Source of the DNA: Mycobacterium sp. D16Q14
GTDB taxonomy: Bacteria > Actinomycetota > Actinomycetes > Mycobacteriales > Mycobacteriaceae
Length of the DNA stretch: 64,000 nucleotides
Assembly (NCBI GenBank): GCA_002013415.1
Contig: MAEX01000005.1
Location: 1 to 64,000 of the forward strand
Direction: 5' to 3'
Made by a program: the position numbers and the translations under genes. The notes beneath the pieces were generated by a model. It saw only the letters and a list, made by a program, of their open reading frames with translations, had not been told where the DNA came from and made no database searches. Below, one piece after another: positions 26,946-35,961 of the stretch. Every line of letters begins with the position of its first letter. Position 1 is the first letter of the stretch.

Positions 26946-29171
26946 TCAGCGGTTGTCAGCAAACGCGCGCAGGGATGCCACCTGCACGGGATCCAGCGAC
27001 GGGCGCACCGTGGCCCGCGCGGTCTCGACATCGGCGACGGTGACATCGGCGGCGTCGATGGATCGTCGCATCGCCGCCATCGCGGCCTCGCGCAACAACG
27101 CCGCACAGTCGGCGGCCGAGAAGCCGTCGAGCTCGGCGGCGAGGGCGTCCAGATCCACATTGGCGTCCAGCGGGACCGCCCGTGCGGCCGTCTTGAGGAT
27201 GTCTTTGCGGGCCTGAGCATCCGGAGGTTCGACGAATACCAGGCGTTCCATCCGGCCCGGACGCAGCAGTGCGGGGTCGATGAGCTCTGGCCGGTTGGTC
27301 GCGCCGAGCACGACCACATCACGCAGTGGTTCCACCCCGTCCAGCTCGGTAAGCAGGGCCGACACCACGCGGTCGGTGACACCCGAGTCGAAGCTCTGCC
27401 CGCGTCGCGGCGCCAAGGCATCGACCTCGTCGAGGAACACCAGGGAAGGAGCGGAATCGCGCGCCCGCCGGAACAGCTCGCGCACCGCCTGCTCGGAGGC
27501 TCCGACCCATTTGTCCATCAGCTCGGCTCCCTTGACCGCGTGCACCGACAACCGCCCGGAGCTGGCCAGCGCGCGCACCACAAAGGTCTTTCCGCAGCCG
27601 GGCGGTCCGTACAGCAGCACCCCGCGGGGCGGGTCCACGCCCAGGCGTTCGAAGGTATCCGGATGCTGCAATGGCCACAAAACGGCTTCTGTCAGAGCCT
27701 GTTTGGTGGTCACCATGTCGCCGACGTCTTCGAGGGTTATCGATCCGACGGCCACCTCCTCGGTACTGGACCGAGAGAGTGGACGGATCACAGACAGCGC
27801 GCCGACCAAGTCTTCCTGATCCAGCGCCGGTGCGCTGGCCTTCTCGCTGGCCCGTGCCGCTGCCCGCAATGCGGCCTCGCGCACCAGTGCGGCCAGATCG
27901 GCCACCACAAAACCCGGTGTCCGTGCCGCGATCTCATCGAGCTGCAGATCCTGCGACGGCACCTTGGCCAACAGGATTTCGAGTAATGACTTGCGGGTGG
28001 CTGCGTCCGGCAGGCTCAAACCCAGCTCGCGGTCACACAGTTCGGGAGCGCGCAGCCGAACGTCGATAGCGTCGGGATGTGCGGTCGTGGCGATGAATGC
28101 GACCCCGGAAGTGGCTACCGCAGAACGTAATTCGGCGAGAATGAGTGTGGCCACGGGCTCGGCGGTGGCAGGCAGCAGTGCGTCGATATCCGAGATCAAC
28201 AGGACTCCGCCGGATTGTCGAATGCGGCTCACTGCCCCGCGTATCGCGTTGAGACGTCCGTCGGCTGTCGTCGCACCTACCTCCGGTCCGTCCAGCTCGA
28301 TGAGCGTGCGCGGCGCGCAGACCGCGCGAGCCAACGTTGCCTTGCCGACACCGCCGGGTCCGGATATCAGCACGCCCAGATTGGGCTGTGCACCAAGTGC
28401 TTTCAGCAAGCCCGGTTCATCGAGGGCGAGCTTGAGCCACTCGGTGAGCCGCGCGGCCTGCGCCTGGGAGCCCTTGAGGTCCTCTACGGAAATCGCCGCG
28501 GGGGGCTCCGGGGGAGGAGAGGCTGAATCGGTGGCGGATTCCGTGGACCGCACCGGCGCCGGTTGCGCGGCGGGGCCTAGCGGGTTGGAGCCCTGCCAGC
28601 TGACAAGAGAATTGGGTTGCACGCTGACCGGGCCGGCCGGATCCACGGCCGTCACCGTGAGGAGCTCGGAGGTCCAGGTGATGCCCACGGACCGGGCCAG
28701 CGTCGTCGTCGCCTCAGATGTGGACGTGCCGGGCCCCAGATCACGGGGCAGCAGCGAGACGGTGTCCCCGACGGTCATGACCTTGCCCAGTAGCGCCAGC
28801 CGAAGCGTCGCGGACGAAACGGACTGGGTGGTAAGGGAGGAACCGCGCACGCTGATCGACCGCGCCCCGTAGACCGTCACGGGGGCGATGATGACCGAGG
28901 CATCCTCGCGCAGTCCCGCGTTGGACAGCGTGACGTCGTCGAGCAGGGCGGTGCCGGCCGGAACTGAGCGCGGTGCGACCCCGACGACGGCCGCTGTCGT
29001 TCGCGATCCGGTCAGGGACACGGCATCCCATTCCCGGATACCCAGGGCGGCAATAGCTTCTGGATGTAAACGGATTACACCGCGCCGCGAGTCGACGGCC
29101 GCTGTGTTGAGGCGAGCGGTGAGAGTCAGCGATGAGCCACGTGGGCGAAGAGCATCGGGGTGGTCGCTCAT
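26946..29171 (-). CDS. Cdc48-like double AAA+ ATPase (Rv0435c orthologue)
   Basis: A 741-aa protein with a CDC48-N-like beta domain (residues 1-190) and two AAA+ modules. D1 has Walker A SGPGGVGKA but a Walker B of ISDIDALL, lacking the usual catalytic Glu. D2 is complete: YGPPGCGKT, FLDEVDALAPRRG and the GATNRPELIDPALLRPGR arginine-finger region. By family it unfolds protein substrates; the true target is unknown. It lies 6 bp downstream of pssA in the conserved order Rv0438c-Rv0435c. Confidence 0.88.
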   Translation of the reverse strand: MSDHPDALRPRGSSLTLTARLNTAAVDSRRGVIRLHPEAIAALGIREWDAVSLTGSRTTAAVVGVAPRSVPAGTALLDDVTLSNAGLREDASVIIAPVTVYGARSISVRGSSLTTQSVSSATLRLALLGKVMTVGDTVSLLPRDLGPGTSTSEATTTLARSVGITWTSELLTVTAVDPAGPVSVQPNSLVSWQGSNPLGPAAQPAPVRSTESATDSASPPPEPPAAISVEDLKGSQAQAARLTEWLKLALDEPGLLKALGAQPNLGVLISGPGGVGKATLARAVCAPRTLIELDGPEVGATTADGRLNAIRGAVSRIRQSGGVLLISDIDALLPATAEPVATLILAELRSAVATSGVAFIATTAHPDAIDVRLRAPELCDRELGLSLPDAATRKSLLEILLAKVPSQDLQLDEIAARTPGFVVADLAALVREAALRAAARASEKASAPALDQEDLVGALSVIRPLSRSSTEEVAVGSITLEDVGDMVTTKQALTEAVLWPLQHPDTFERLGVDPPRGVLLYGPPGCGKTFVVRALASSGRLSVHAVKGAELMDKWVGASEQAVRELFRRARDSAPSLVFLDEVDALAPRRGQSFDSGVTDRVVSALLTELDGVEPLRDVVVLGATNRPELIDPALLRPGRMERLVFVEPPDAQARKDILKTAARAVPLDANVDLDALAAELDGFSAADCAALLREAAMAAMRRSIDAADVTVADVETARATVRPSLDPVQVASLRAFADNR

Positions 29172-29177
29172 GCGTTC

Positions 29178-30065
29178 CTAGCGCGGCCTGCCGGGACGGC
29201 GCAGACCCAGACGTTCCGCGGTGCGCCGTTTGGGAAGCGCGGCCTGTCGGAAGGCGCGTCGCTGGTCTCGGCGCTGATCGCGGCGCAGGTCGCGACGCTC
29301 CTTGGGTTTGGCGTCCCAGGATTCGGGCCGCGCCGCCACCCAGCGCTGACTGCGCCAGGCGAAGGGGATGTGCGCCAGGTAGACGACGATCAGGATCAGC
29401 AGCAGCACATAGGGGTACTGCAGTAGTCCGGCAGCGGCAACCGTCACCAGCGCAAGCAGTAAAACCACCATGCGGGGCGGCACCGAAACGGATTTCATGG
29501 CGGCGGTGGGTATCTGGCTGACGATGAGCATGGAGACGAACACCATCCATGTGCATATCGCCCATACTGACGACCACCATCCGTCGCCGAACTGCAGGAA
29601 CGCCGCCAGCGGGGCGAGCACCATCAGCGCTCCCGCGGGCGAGGGCACCCCGACGAAGTACTCCTTGGTGAACGCAGGCTGGGAATCGTCGTCGAGCAGC
29701 GTGTTGAAGCGGGCCAGCCGCAGCACGATGCACACCGCGTAGAGAAGTGAAAACACCCAGGCCGTAGGGGTATCCGACAGCATCGAGATGTACAGCACCA
29801 CCGCGGGGGCAACACCGAAATTCACCGCGTCGGCGAGCGAGTCGATCTCCGCACCCATCCGCGACGCCGCGTCCAGCAGCCGGGCGATCCTGCCGTCGAG
29901 ACCGTCAAGGATGGCCGCGGCAGCGATCAACGTCAGTGAGATGTACGGCTTTCCGTCGAACGCGAACTTGATCGACGACAGGCCGCCGCAGATCGCCAGC
30001 ACCGTCATCACACTCGGCAGGATCCGGATGTGCACGGGGCGCTTCGAGGATGCGGCTTGGCTCAT
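29178..30065 (-). CDS. pssA: CDP-diacylglycerol-serine O-phosphatidyltransferase PssA
   Basis: Integral membrane CDP-alcohol phosphatidyltransferase of 295 aa that makes phosphatidylserine from CDP-diacylglycerol and serine. The signature DG-x2-GR-x-AR-x8-G-x3-D-x3-D is visible in DGLDGRIARLLDAASRMG and the following EIDSLAD. The C-terminal tail is Arg-rich. It is coupled to psd, which decarboxylates its product. Confidence 0.94.
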   Translation of the reverse strand: MSQAASSKRPVHIRILPSVMTVLAICGGLSSIKFAFDGKPYISLTLIAAAAILDGLDGRIARLLDAASRMGAEIDSLADAVNFGVAPAVVLYISMLSDTPTAWVFSLLYAVCIVLRLARFNTLLDDDSQPAFTKEYFVGVPSPAGALMVLAPLAAFLQFGDGWWSSVWAICTWMVFVSMLIVSQIPTAAMKSVSVPPRMVVLLLALVTVAAAGLLQYPYVLLLILIVVYLAHIPFAWRSQRWVAARPESWDAKPKERRDLRRDQRRDQRRAFRQAALPKRRTAERLGLRRPGRPR

Positions 30066-30076
30066 GGCTGAGTCGC

Positions 30077-30808
30077 CTACGCGTTATCTGTCGATGAGGG
30101 CAGCTCGGCCAGCACAGTCTCGGCACCGACGGCTCGTTGTCCTGGCTGGACAAGGATTTTCGAACCCTCAGGCAGGTAGGTGTCCACCCGGGAACCGAAT
30201 CGGATCAAGCCGTAGGTGTCGCCGATGGACAGCTGGTCGCCGACCTTGGCGTGACAGATGATCCGACGCGCGATGAGCCCAGCGATCTGCACCACCACCA
30301 CATCGTGTCCGGTGCGGGTGCGGATCTGCACGCTATTGCGTTCGTTGGCCACACTCGCCTCGGCGCGATCGGCAGAGACGAACTGCCCGCTGCGGTGAAT
30401 GACGGCAGTCGCTTCACCGGCGACGGGAACCCGCTGAACGTGAACGTCGAACACCGACAGAAAGATGCTGATGCGGGGGAGTAGTTCCGCCGGCAGCCCG
30501 AGCTCCGGCGGCGGTACCGCGCGGTCGACCAGACAGATCTGCCCGTCAGCGGCGGCCACCACCACATCGGCGCGGTTGGGTGGGATGCGTGGCGGATGCC
30601 GGAAGAATCCGGCGCACGCGCCAGCGAGCGCTAGCCCGGTACCGCGAATCCAACGATTCTTGAAACCAAGGCCTGCCAGCCCCAATCCGCCGGCGATGAA
30701 CGGAAGGCCTGCCGGATGGATGGGTGGGATGGTCGAGCGGAAGAGTTCGACGATATGCGGGATGCCGGAATCCGGCTCTGAACCTACGGGGCGGGGGCGT
30801 CTTGCCAC
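30077..30808 (-). CDS. psd: phosphatidylserine decarboxylase proenzyme Psd
   Basis: A 243-aa short-type decarboxylase that converts phosphatidylserine to phosphatidylethanolamine. The self-cleavage site is visible as LIRFGSRVD, between Gly205 and Ser206, which would give the pyruvoyl group on the alpha chain. N-terminal hydrophobic helices anchor it. It starts at GTG 30808 and ends 11 bp before pssA. Confidence 0.93.
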   Translation of the reverse strand: MARRPRPVGSEPDSGIPHIVELFRSTIPPIHPAGLPFIAGGLGLAGLGFKNRWIRGTGLALAGACAGFFRHPPRIPPNRADVVVAAADGQICLVDRAVPPPELGLPAELLPRISIFLSVFDVHVQRVPVAGEATAVIHRSGQFVSADRAEASVANERNSVQIRTRTGHDVVVVQIAGLIARRIICHAKVGDQLSIGDTYGLIRFGSRVDTYLPEGSKILVQPGQRAVGAETVLAELPSSTDNA

Positions 30809-30891
30809 CGGACCATCCTAGTGATGTGGGTGATGTGCTGGGGACAGCACGACGGACACAGTGACTGGGACGTGGTGAGCAGCGGCCGTGA

Positions 30892-32085
30892 TCAGCTCAG
30901 ATTCCACACGCTGACTGTTGTTCCCGCCGTTAGTTCGGTGACGTCTTCCGGGATATCGAGCAGGCAATTCGATGCCGCCAGCCACCGCAAATGGTGTGAT
31001 GCGGGAGGTCCGACTGCCGTCACCGTGCCGTTGCCGGCATCCCAGCAACCACGACGGAACTGTCGCTTACCCGCCGGAGCGGAGATCGGGTCGGTCAGGA
31101 CTGCTTGGTGACGTGCCCGCGCCGGCTCCAACCCCATGGCTGCGCGTAACGGCTCGCGAATGAATACCTCGAACGACACCAGGGCGCTGACGGGATTGCC
31201 GGGCAGCGTGAGCACCGGAACGCCGTTGACGTGTCCGGCTCCCTGCGGCTTGCCGGGCTGCATAGCCACCGAGACGAATTGGACCCCGGCGTCGGTGAGT
31301 GCGTCTTTGACCACTTCATAGGCTCCTGCGCTCACCCCGCCCGTGGTGATCAGCAGATCGGCCTGCGCGCCGAATTCGTCGAGCACGGACAGGAATTGCT
31401 CGACGTCGTCGGCGACGGTCGGTGCCACCACGGCGTCGGCTCCGGCTTCCTGAACAGCGGCGGCGAGCATGACGGCGTTGGACTCGTAGATCTGTCCGGG
31501 CTTGAGATCGGTGCCTGGGGGAATCAACTCGCTGCCGGTGGAGGCGATGACCACCCGCAGCCGAGGGCGCACGGTGAGCTCTTCGAGCCCGAGCGCCGCC
31601 GCCAGACCCAATGCCGGTGCCATGAGGAGGGAACCCGCGTACAGCACGGTGTCGCCGGCTCGCACATCCTCACCGGCAGATCGGATGTGTTGCCCGGCAC
31701 GGGGTTCTTCGGTGATGGTCACGGTCTCGGTGCCGCCATCGGTGACCTCGACGGGCACCACCGCGGTGGCACCGGCGGGAAGCGGTGCACCCGTCATGAT
31801 GCGGTGCGCGGTGCCGGGTTTGAGTGTCAGCTCGTCGGTGCGTCCGGCGGGGATGTCCTCGGTGACGGGCAGTGTGACGGGGTTAGTGGGTGAGGCTCCT
31901 GCGAGGTCGTCACGATGGACCGCATATCCATCCATCGCCGAGTTGTCGAACACCGGCAGGTCGAGTGGAGCGATGACATCGGCGGCAAGGACCAGACGAT
32001 CGGACGCGGAGACCGGTACCCGCACGGGTGCCGGTGCCTGGATTAATCCGGCGACGACGTGCTGGTGTTCGGCGACGGAACGCAT
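30892..32085 (-). CDS. moeA2: molybdopterin molybdenumtransferase MoeA2
   Basis: A 397-aa MoeA protein that inserts molybdate into adenylylated molybdopterin. Markers are the N-terminal FDNSAMDGYAV, the central TTGGVSAGAYEVVKDAL with the MPT-binding loop, and TLPGNPVSALVSFEVF. The order moeA2-psd-pssA-AAA matches Mtb Rv0438c-Rv0435c. An 83-bp gap separates it from psd, so it may have its own promoter or share one. Confidence 0.92.
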   Translation of the reverse strand: MRSVAEHQHVVAGLIQAPAPVRVPVSASDRLVLAADVIAPLDLPVFDNSAMDGYAVHRDDLAGASPTNPVTLPVTEDIPAGRTDELTLKPGTAHRIMTGAPLPAGATAVVPVEVTDGGTETVTITEEPRAGQHIRSAGEDVRAGDTVLYAGSLLMAPALGLAAALGLEELTVRPRLRVVIASTGSELIPPGTDLKPGQIYESNAVMLAAAVQEAGADAVVAPTVADDVEQFLSVLDEFGAQADLLITTGGVSAGAYEVVKDALTDAGVQFVSVAMQPGKPQGAGHVNGVPVLTLPGNPVSALVSFEVFIREPLRAAMGLEPARARHQAVLTDPISAPAGKRQFRRGCWDAGNGTVTAVGPPASHHLRWLAASNCLLDIPEDVTELTAGTTVSVWNLS

Positions 32086-32201
32086 CGGCTCATTATTGCC
32101 CGATCGTCGGGCGCATGCCGCACGCAGGGGTTTTTGCCGCGTAGGTGCGCCCGGTATGCCCTGGGCGTGCGGTGCCCGCGGCGTGGCAGGAAACTAGCTC
32201 T

Positions 32202-32999
32202 ATGACCGTTGGCGGAGTGCTCTTCGATATCGACGGGGTCCTGGTGACCTCGTGGGAGCCGATCGATGGCGCTGCCCAGGCCCTCAAGGCGCTGGAGATC
32301 GACGATGTCCGTCGTTGCTTCCTGACTAACACCACCTCGCGGACCCGGGTGCAGATCGCGGAGCTGCTCACCGCCGCCGGGCTGACGGTGCCCGCCGATG
32401 AGGTGATTACCGCCGCGATGCTGACCGCCGACCACGTGATCGCCCAGCATCCCGGCGCGCGGTGTTACCTGCTGAATGACGGCGACATCACGGCCGACAT
32501 GTCCGGCGTCGAGTTCGTCGAATCTCTCTCCGATGATCCCGATGTGATCATTCTTGGTGGGGCCGGTCCGCAATTCGATCACGTCGCGCTGAGTCGGGTC
32601 TATGACCTGATGGCTCAGGGGATTCCGGTGGTCGCGATGCATCGCAACGCGGTGTGGAGCACCCGCGAGGGATTGCGCGTCGATACCGGTGTGTACCTGG
32701 CGGGCATGGAGCAGGTGTCGGGGCGCAAAGCCGTCGCGGTGGGCAAGCCGGCCCCGGCCGGGTTTCAGCTGGCCGCTGAGCGCATGGGGTGCGAGCCGGA
32801 TCAAGTCGTGATGGTGGGTGACGACCTGCATGTCGATGTGCTCGCTGCGCAGGTTGTCGGTATGACGGGAGTGTTGGTGCGCACCGGCAAGTTCCGTCAG
32901 GACACGCTGGACAGATGGTCCGCCGATCAATACGCGATGCAGCCGGCATACGTCGTCGACTCGATCGCCGACTTACCGCCCCTGTTGTCGGGCCTGTAG
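32202..32999 (+). CDS. HAD-superfamily hydrolase, subfamily IIA
   Basis: A 265-aa phosphatase-like protein of the NagD/HDHD2 group. Motif I is LFDIDGVL (nucleophile and acid/base Asp), motif II LTNTTSRT, motif III Lys in VGKPAPAGF, and motif IV VMVGDDLHVD. The C2-type cap lies between motifs II and III. Substrate is unknown. It diverges from moeA2, and the 116-bp gap should carry both promoters. Confidence 0.85.
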   Translation: MTVGGVLFDIDGVLVTSWEPIDGAAQALKALEIDDVRRCFLTNTTSRTRVQIAELLTAAGLTVPADEVITAAMLTADHVIAQHPGARCYLLNDGDITADMSGVEFVESLSDDPDVIILGGAGPQFDHVALSRVYDLMAQGIPVVAMHRNAVWSTREGLRVDTGVYLAGMEQVSGRKAVAVGKPAPAGFQLAAERMGCEPDQVVMVGDDLHVDVLAAQVVGMTGVLVRTGKFRQDTLDRWSADQYAMQPAYVVDSIADLPPLLSGL

Positions 33000-33014
33000 G
33001 CCAGAATCTGCGTC

Positions 33015-33395
33015 ATGATCGATCATTTCGGTATCAACTGCGCGGACCTCCCGACTGCGGCCGCGTTCTACGACAAGGTGCTCGGTGTCCTTGGGTTCAC
33101 ACGTCAGATGGATTTCGGTGTCGCCATCGGGTACGGGACGGCGGGAAAACCCGACTTTTGGATCGGCGGTGGCGATGTCGCGAGCGGTCCCAATCGTGAG
33201 ATCCACGTTGCCTTCTCGGCCACGAGTACCGAGCAAGTCGACGAGTTCTTCGCGATGGCGACGGGTGAAGGCGCCGAGGCGCTCCATGCGCCGCGACTGT
33301 GGCCCGAGTACCACCCCGGCTACTACGGTGCGTTCGTGCGTGACCCCGACGGGAACAATGTCGAGGCCGTGTTCCACGGCGCGGTACTTGCGTAA
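33015..33395 (+). CDS. VOC/glyoxalase-family protein
   Basis: A 126-aa vicinal-oxygen-chelate protein. The start MIDHFGINCADL gives the first metal His and the end DPDGNNVEAVFHG the Glu-containing strand. Such proteins include glyoxalases, dioxygenases and antibiotic-binding proteins; substrate is unknown. It lies 15 bp after the HAD gene and its 3' end overlaps the convergent secreted-protein gene by 73 bp. Confidence 0.82.
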   Translation: MIDHFGINCADLPTAAAFYDKVLGVLGFTRQMDFGVAIGYGTAGKPDFWIGGGDVASGPNREIHVAFSATSTEQVDEFFAMATGEGAEALHAPRLWPEYHPGYYGAFVRDPDGNNVEAVFHGAVLA

Positions 33396-33745
33396 GCGCC
33401 GGGGGTAACAATCGGCGTCGGTGCGGTCGTCGTCCCTGTGGTTGACGGTGTGGGCGGGACGGGTAATGCCCCCTTGGGCGCCACGATCGGGGCGGATGCG
33501 GTGTTGCGCTGACTCCACTGCTCGGAGTCAGCGTCCGAATCCGCGTCGGGCGGCCAATCCACGCTTGTCGGGGGCCAACTTTCGGCCTTGTCACCGCCCG
33601 TCGCGGCGGCAGGGGGAGCGCAGCCCGCAGCTGCTCCGAAGTCACCGGGGCTGCAGTTGTCGGCGTGCGCGATGGGTGCTTGTGACATGCCCAGGCACGC
33701 CCACATGACGACGGTGAGCACACGACGTTTCAGGCGAGCGTTCAT
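33323..33745 (-). CDS. secreted Pro/Thr-rich hypothetical protein
   Basis: A 140-aa protein with a Sec-type signal peptide (hydrophobic VLTVVMWACLGM, cleavage near IAHADN), followed by two Cys residues and a low-complexity Pro/Thr/Ala-rich tail. Its ATG overlaps the mspA-like stop (ATGA), so it is translated with the porin. No family is recognised. The last 73 bp overlap the VOC gene on the other strand, so the distal reading frame is less certain than the N-terminus. Confidence 0.6.
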   Translation of the reverse strand: MNARLKRRVLTVVMWACLGMSQAPIAHADNCSPGDFGAAAGCAPPAAATGGDKAESWPPTSVDWPPDADSDADSEQWSQRNTASAPIVAPKGALPVPPTPSTTGTTTAPTPIVTPGAYASTAPWNTASTLFPSGSRTNAP

Positions 33746-34377
33746 AGCGAGAGGATGTCTCCGTAGACGTTCACACTGTCGTCGGACTTGTCGGTGTCGA
33801 TCATTGCCGTCGTAAAGAACCGGATGGAGACGGGTCCACCGCACGCGTCCACTTTCACGTGGGCGTCGTGGACCACGATTTCACCGGTGCGTCCCTTGAG
33901 GGCCTTCTTTCCCAACACGATGTTCCTGATCGTTCCCGGCAGGAGATTGATTGAGATGCTGCCGTTCACCTCCGCATACGGGCCGACCATGGCGAGCAGA
34001 TTGCTGCCGCCGGAGAAGCCCGGGCTCACGCCGGCGTCGGCGCCGACGTCAACGCTGCCGCCCTCACTGAGGTCGATCTGGCAGCCCAGCTGAAGCCCCA
34101 TGACGAGCACGCCGGAGTTCACCGGAATCGCACCGTTGCCGTCGATGCTCGCGGCGGCCTTACCGGTGACGAAGCCCTCACGGGTGAAGGCCGTCGCGGC
34201 CATATTCGGCACCGAGTTGATCGCCATCCGCGACAGCGTGGCACTCAGGTGCCAGCCGTCGTCGGTATCCGCCGACTGGCTGACGTCAGCAACCGGCAAC
34301 GGGTCTGCCGTGGCCAGTCCTGTGCCCGCGCACAGAAGTGAAATTACAAGGCTGACAACAGAAGCAAATCTGCGCAC
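33742..34377 (-). CDS. MspA-family porin
   Basis: A 211-aa outer-membrane (mycomembrane) porin family member, starting at GTG 34377 with a signal peptide ending near LATADP. The mature region has MspA features: WHLSATLSRMAINSVPN near the start, GYQIG-like LGCQIDLSEGG, and SYAEVNGS-like GPYAEVNGS. MspA-type proteins form octameric pores for small hydrophilic solutes. The neighbour encoded just downstream is a small secreted protein. Confidence 0.85.
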   Translation of the reverse strand: MRRFASVVSLVISLLCAGTGLATADPLPVADVSQSADTDDGWHLSATLSRMAINSVPNMAATAFTREGFVTGKAAASIDGNGAIPVNSGVLVMGLQLGCQIDLSEGGSVDVGADAGVSPGFSGGSNLLAMVGPYAEVNGSISINLLPGTIRNIVLGKKALKGRTGEIVVHDAHVKVDACGGPVSIRFFTTAMIDTDKSDDSVNVYGDILSL

Positions 34378-34527
34378 GAACCTGCCTTACATGCAGTAGG
34401 TGGCCAAGCTCAGTGATCCGGCGACGAGCGTATTGACTCCGGCTGTGTGATCGCTGGTATCGAACACCGGGTGAACTGTGAATGCCGTGGGGTGGGCAGC
34501 GCGGTGGTTCTGCGGCAGGATGCGTTT

Positions 34528-35442
34528 GTGACCGCGCACTGGACCACCGCTGATATTCCTGATCAAACCGGACGCATTGCCGTCATCACCGGTGCTAATA
34601 CCGGCCTGGGCTTGGAGACGGCCCGCTCGCTGGCGGCCGCGGGAGCACAGGTGGTTCTCGCCGTCCGCGATCTCGACAAGGGCGCTGCTGCCATCGGCGA
34701 GATCAAGAAGACGGCGCCCGCGGGCAACCTGGCCCTGCAGCGGCTCGATCTGTCTTCCCTATCGGACATCACATCCGCGGCCGGGCAGTTGAGCGCCGAC
34801 TATCCGCGGATCGATCTGCTCATCAACAACGCCGGAGTGATGTACCCGCCGAAGGGTGTCACCGCGGACGGCTTCGAGCTGCAATTCGGCACCAACCACC
34901 TGGGCCATTTCGCACTCACGGGGCTGCTGCTGGAGAACCTCACCGCTGTGCGTGGCTCGCGCATCGTGACCGTGAGCAGTAACGGTCACAAGTTCAGGGC
35001 CGCAATACATTTCGATGACCTTCAGTGGGACCATGGTTACAGCCGGGTGGGGGCGTACGCGCAGTCCAAACTCGCGAACCTTTTGTTTACCTATGAGCTG
35101 CAGCGGCGTCTCGCCGCCGCGGGGGCCGAGACGGTGGCATTGGCGGCGCACCCTGGTGCGTCGGGCACCGAGCTGATGCGTCACGTCACCTTTGGTCCCG
35201 AGGCGCTCAGTGCGGGGGTGTTGAAACTCGCGCAGAGTCCGGCGATGGGCGCACTGCCCAGCCTGCGTGCTGCCACGGACCTGGCCGCATCGGGCGGCCA
35301 GTACTACGGGCCCGCCGGTTTCGGGGAGCTCCGTGGGTACCCTAAGGCCGTCCGGTCCACCAAACAGTCACACGATGAGGCTCTGCAACAACGGCTTTGG
35401 GCAGTCTCCGAGGAGCTGACCGGAGTGCGGTTCCCGGTCTAG
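34528..35442 (+). CDS. short-chain dehydrogenase/reductase (Rv0439c-like)
   Basis: A 304-aa SDR with the NAD(P) motif TGANTGLG, the NNAG motif, and a catalytic Ser then YAQSK (YxxxK). GTG 34528 is chosen because the protein then begins with the conserved ADIPDQTGR stretch; the frame is open from 34447. It resembles retinol-dehydrogenase-type SDRs. Its paralogue lies at 37804-38715. The substrate cannot be deduced. Confidence 0.82.
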   Translation: MTAHWTTADIPDQTGRIAVITGANTGLGLETARSLAAAGAQVVLAVRDLDKGAAAIGEIKKTAPAGNLALQRLDLSSLSDITSAAGQLSADYPRIDLLINNAGVMYPPKGVTADGFELQFGTNHLGHFALTGLLLENLTAVRGSRIVTVSSNGHKFRAAIHFDDLQWDHGYSRVGAYAQSKLANLLFTYELQRRLAAAGAETVALAAHPGASGTELMRHVTFGPEALSAGVLKLAQSPAMGALPSLRAATDLAASGGQYYGPAGFGELRGYPKAVRSTKQSHDEALQQRLWAVSEELTGVRFPV

Positions 35443-35942
35443 ACGAAGAAGTTGTCGTGGTCGATGAACCACTGGGTGCGCTGCTCGTCGGTCATATCGG
35501 CTAGCTCTCCAAAACCTTCGAAGTAGCGCTGCCGGGGTGCGCCGGGCGCGAACAGCATCAGCATGGAAGCCGCTTCGCCCGAATCGTTGTGGAATGCGTG
35601 AAGGCCGCCCGGCGGTACGAATAGGAAGTCGCCCGCGGTGGCGTCGACCCATGTTTCGCCGTTGTACAACCGCCATGTTCCGGAGAGTACGAAGAATGCT
35701 TCCGACATCGCCTTGTGGAAATGCGTTGCGGCACCGAAACCTTTCACCGGGCCGGCATCGATTCGGTATAGCCCGTAGTCCCCGGCCGTGGACTGCTGGG
35801 TCGCCAGGTAGTGGTATTGGACGACGCTGCCGTTGTCGGGGGCGTAGTCGGCGGGGTCGGTGGCCGGTCTGAACGTTGCGCTGATCTCGCCGGTGTCGCC
35901 GTGATACCGAGGTTCGGGGTATCCAGAAACGATCAGTGACAT
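35439..35942 (-). CDS. cupin-domain protein
   Basis: A 167-aa single-domain cupin. Cupin motif 1 appears as HFHKAMSEAFFVLSG with metal-ligand His and Glu residues, and motif 2 as FVPPGGLHAFHN. Members bind a metal and include dioxygenases, isomerases and regulators. The stop overlaps the convergent SDR stop by 4 bp. It starts 19 bp downstream of the helicase stop and could be cotranscribed with it. Confidence 0.82.
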   Translation of the reverse strand: MSLIVSGYPEPRYHGDTGEISATFRPATDPADYAPDNGSVVQYHYLATQQSTAGDYGLYRIDAGPVKGFGAATHFHKAMSEAFFVLSGTWRLYNGETWVDATAGDFLFVPPGGLHAFHNDSGEAASMLMLFAPGAPRQRYFEGFGELADMTDEQRTQWFIDHDNFFV

Positions 35943-35961
35943 GCGATCTACGCTACGCGTG

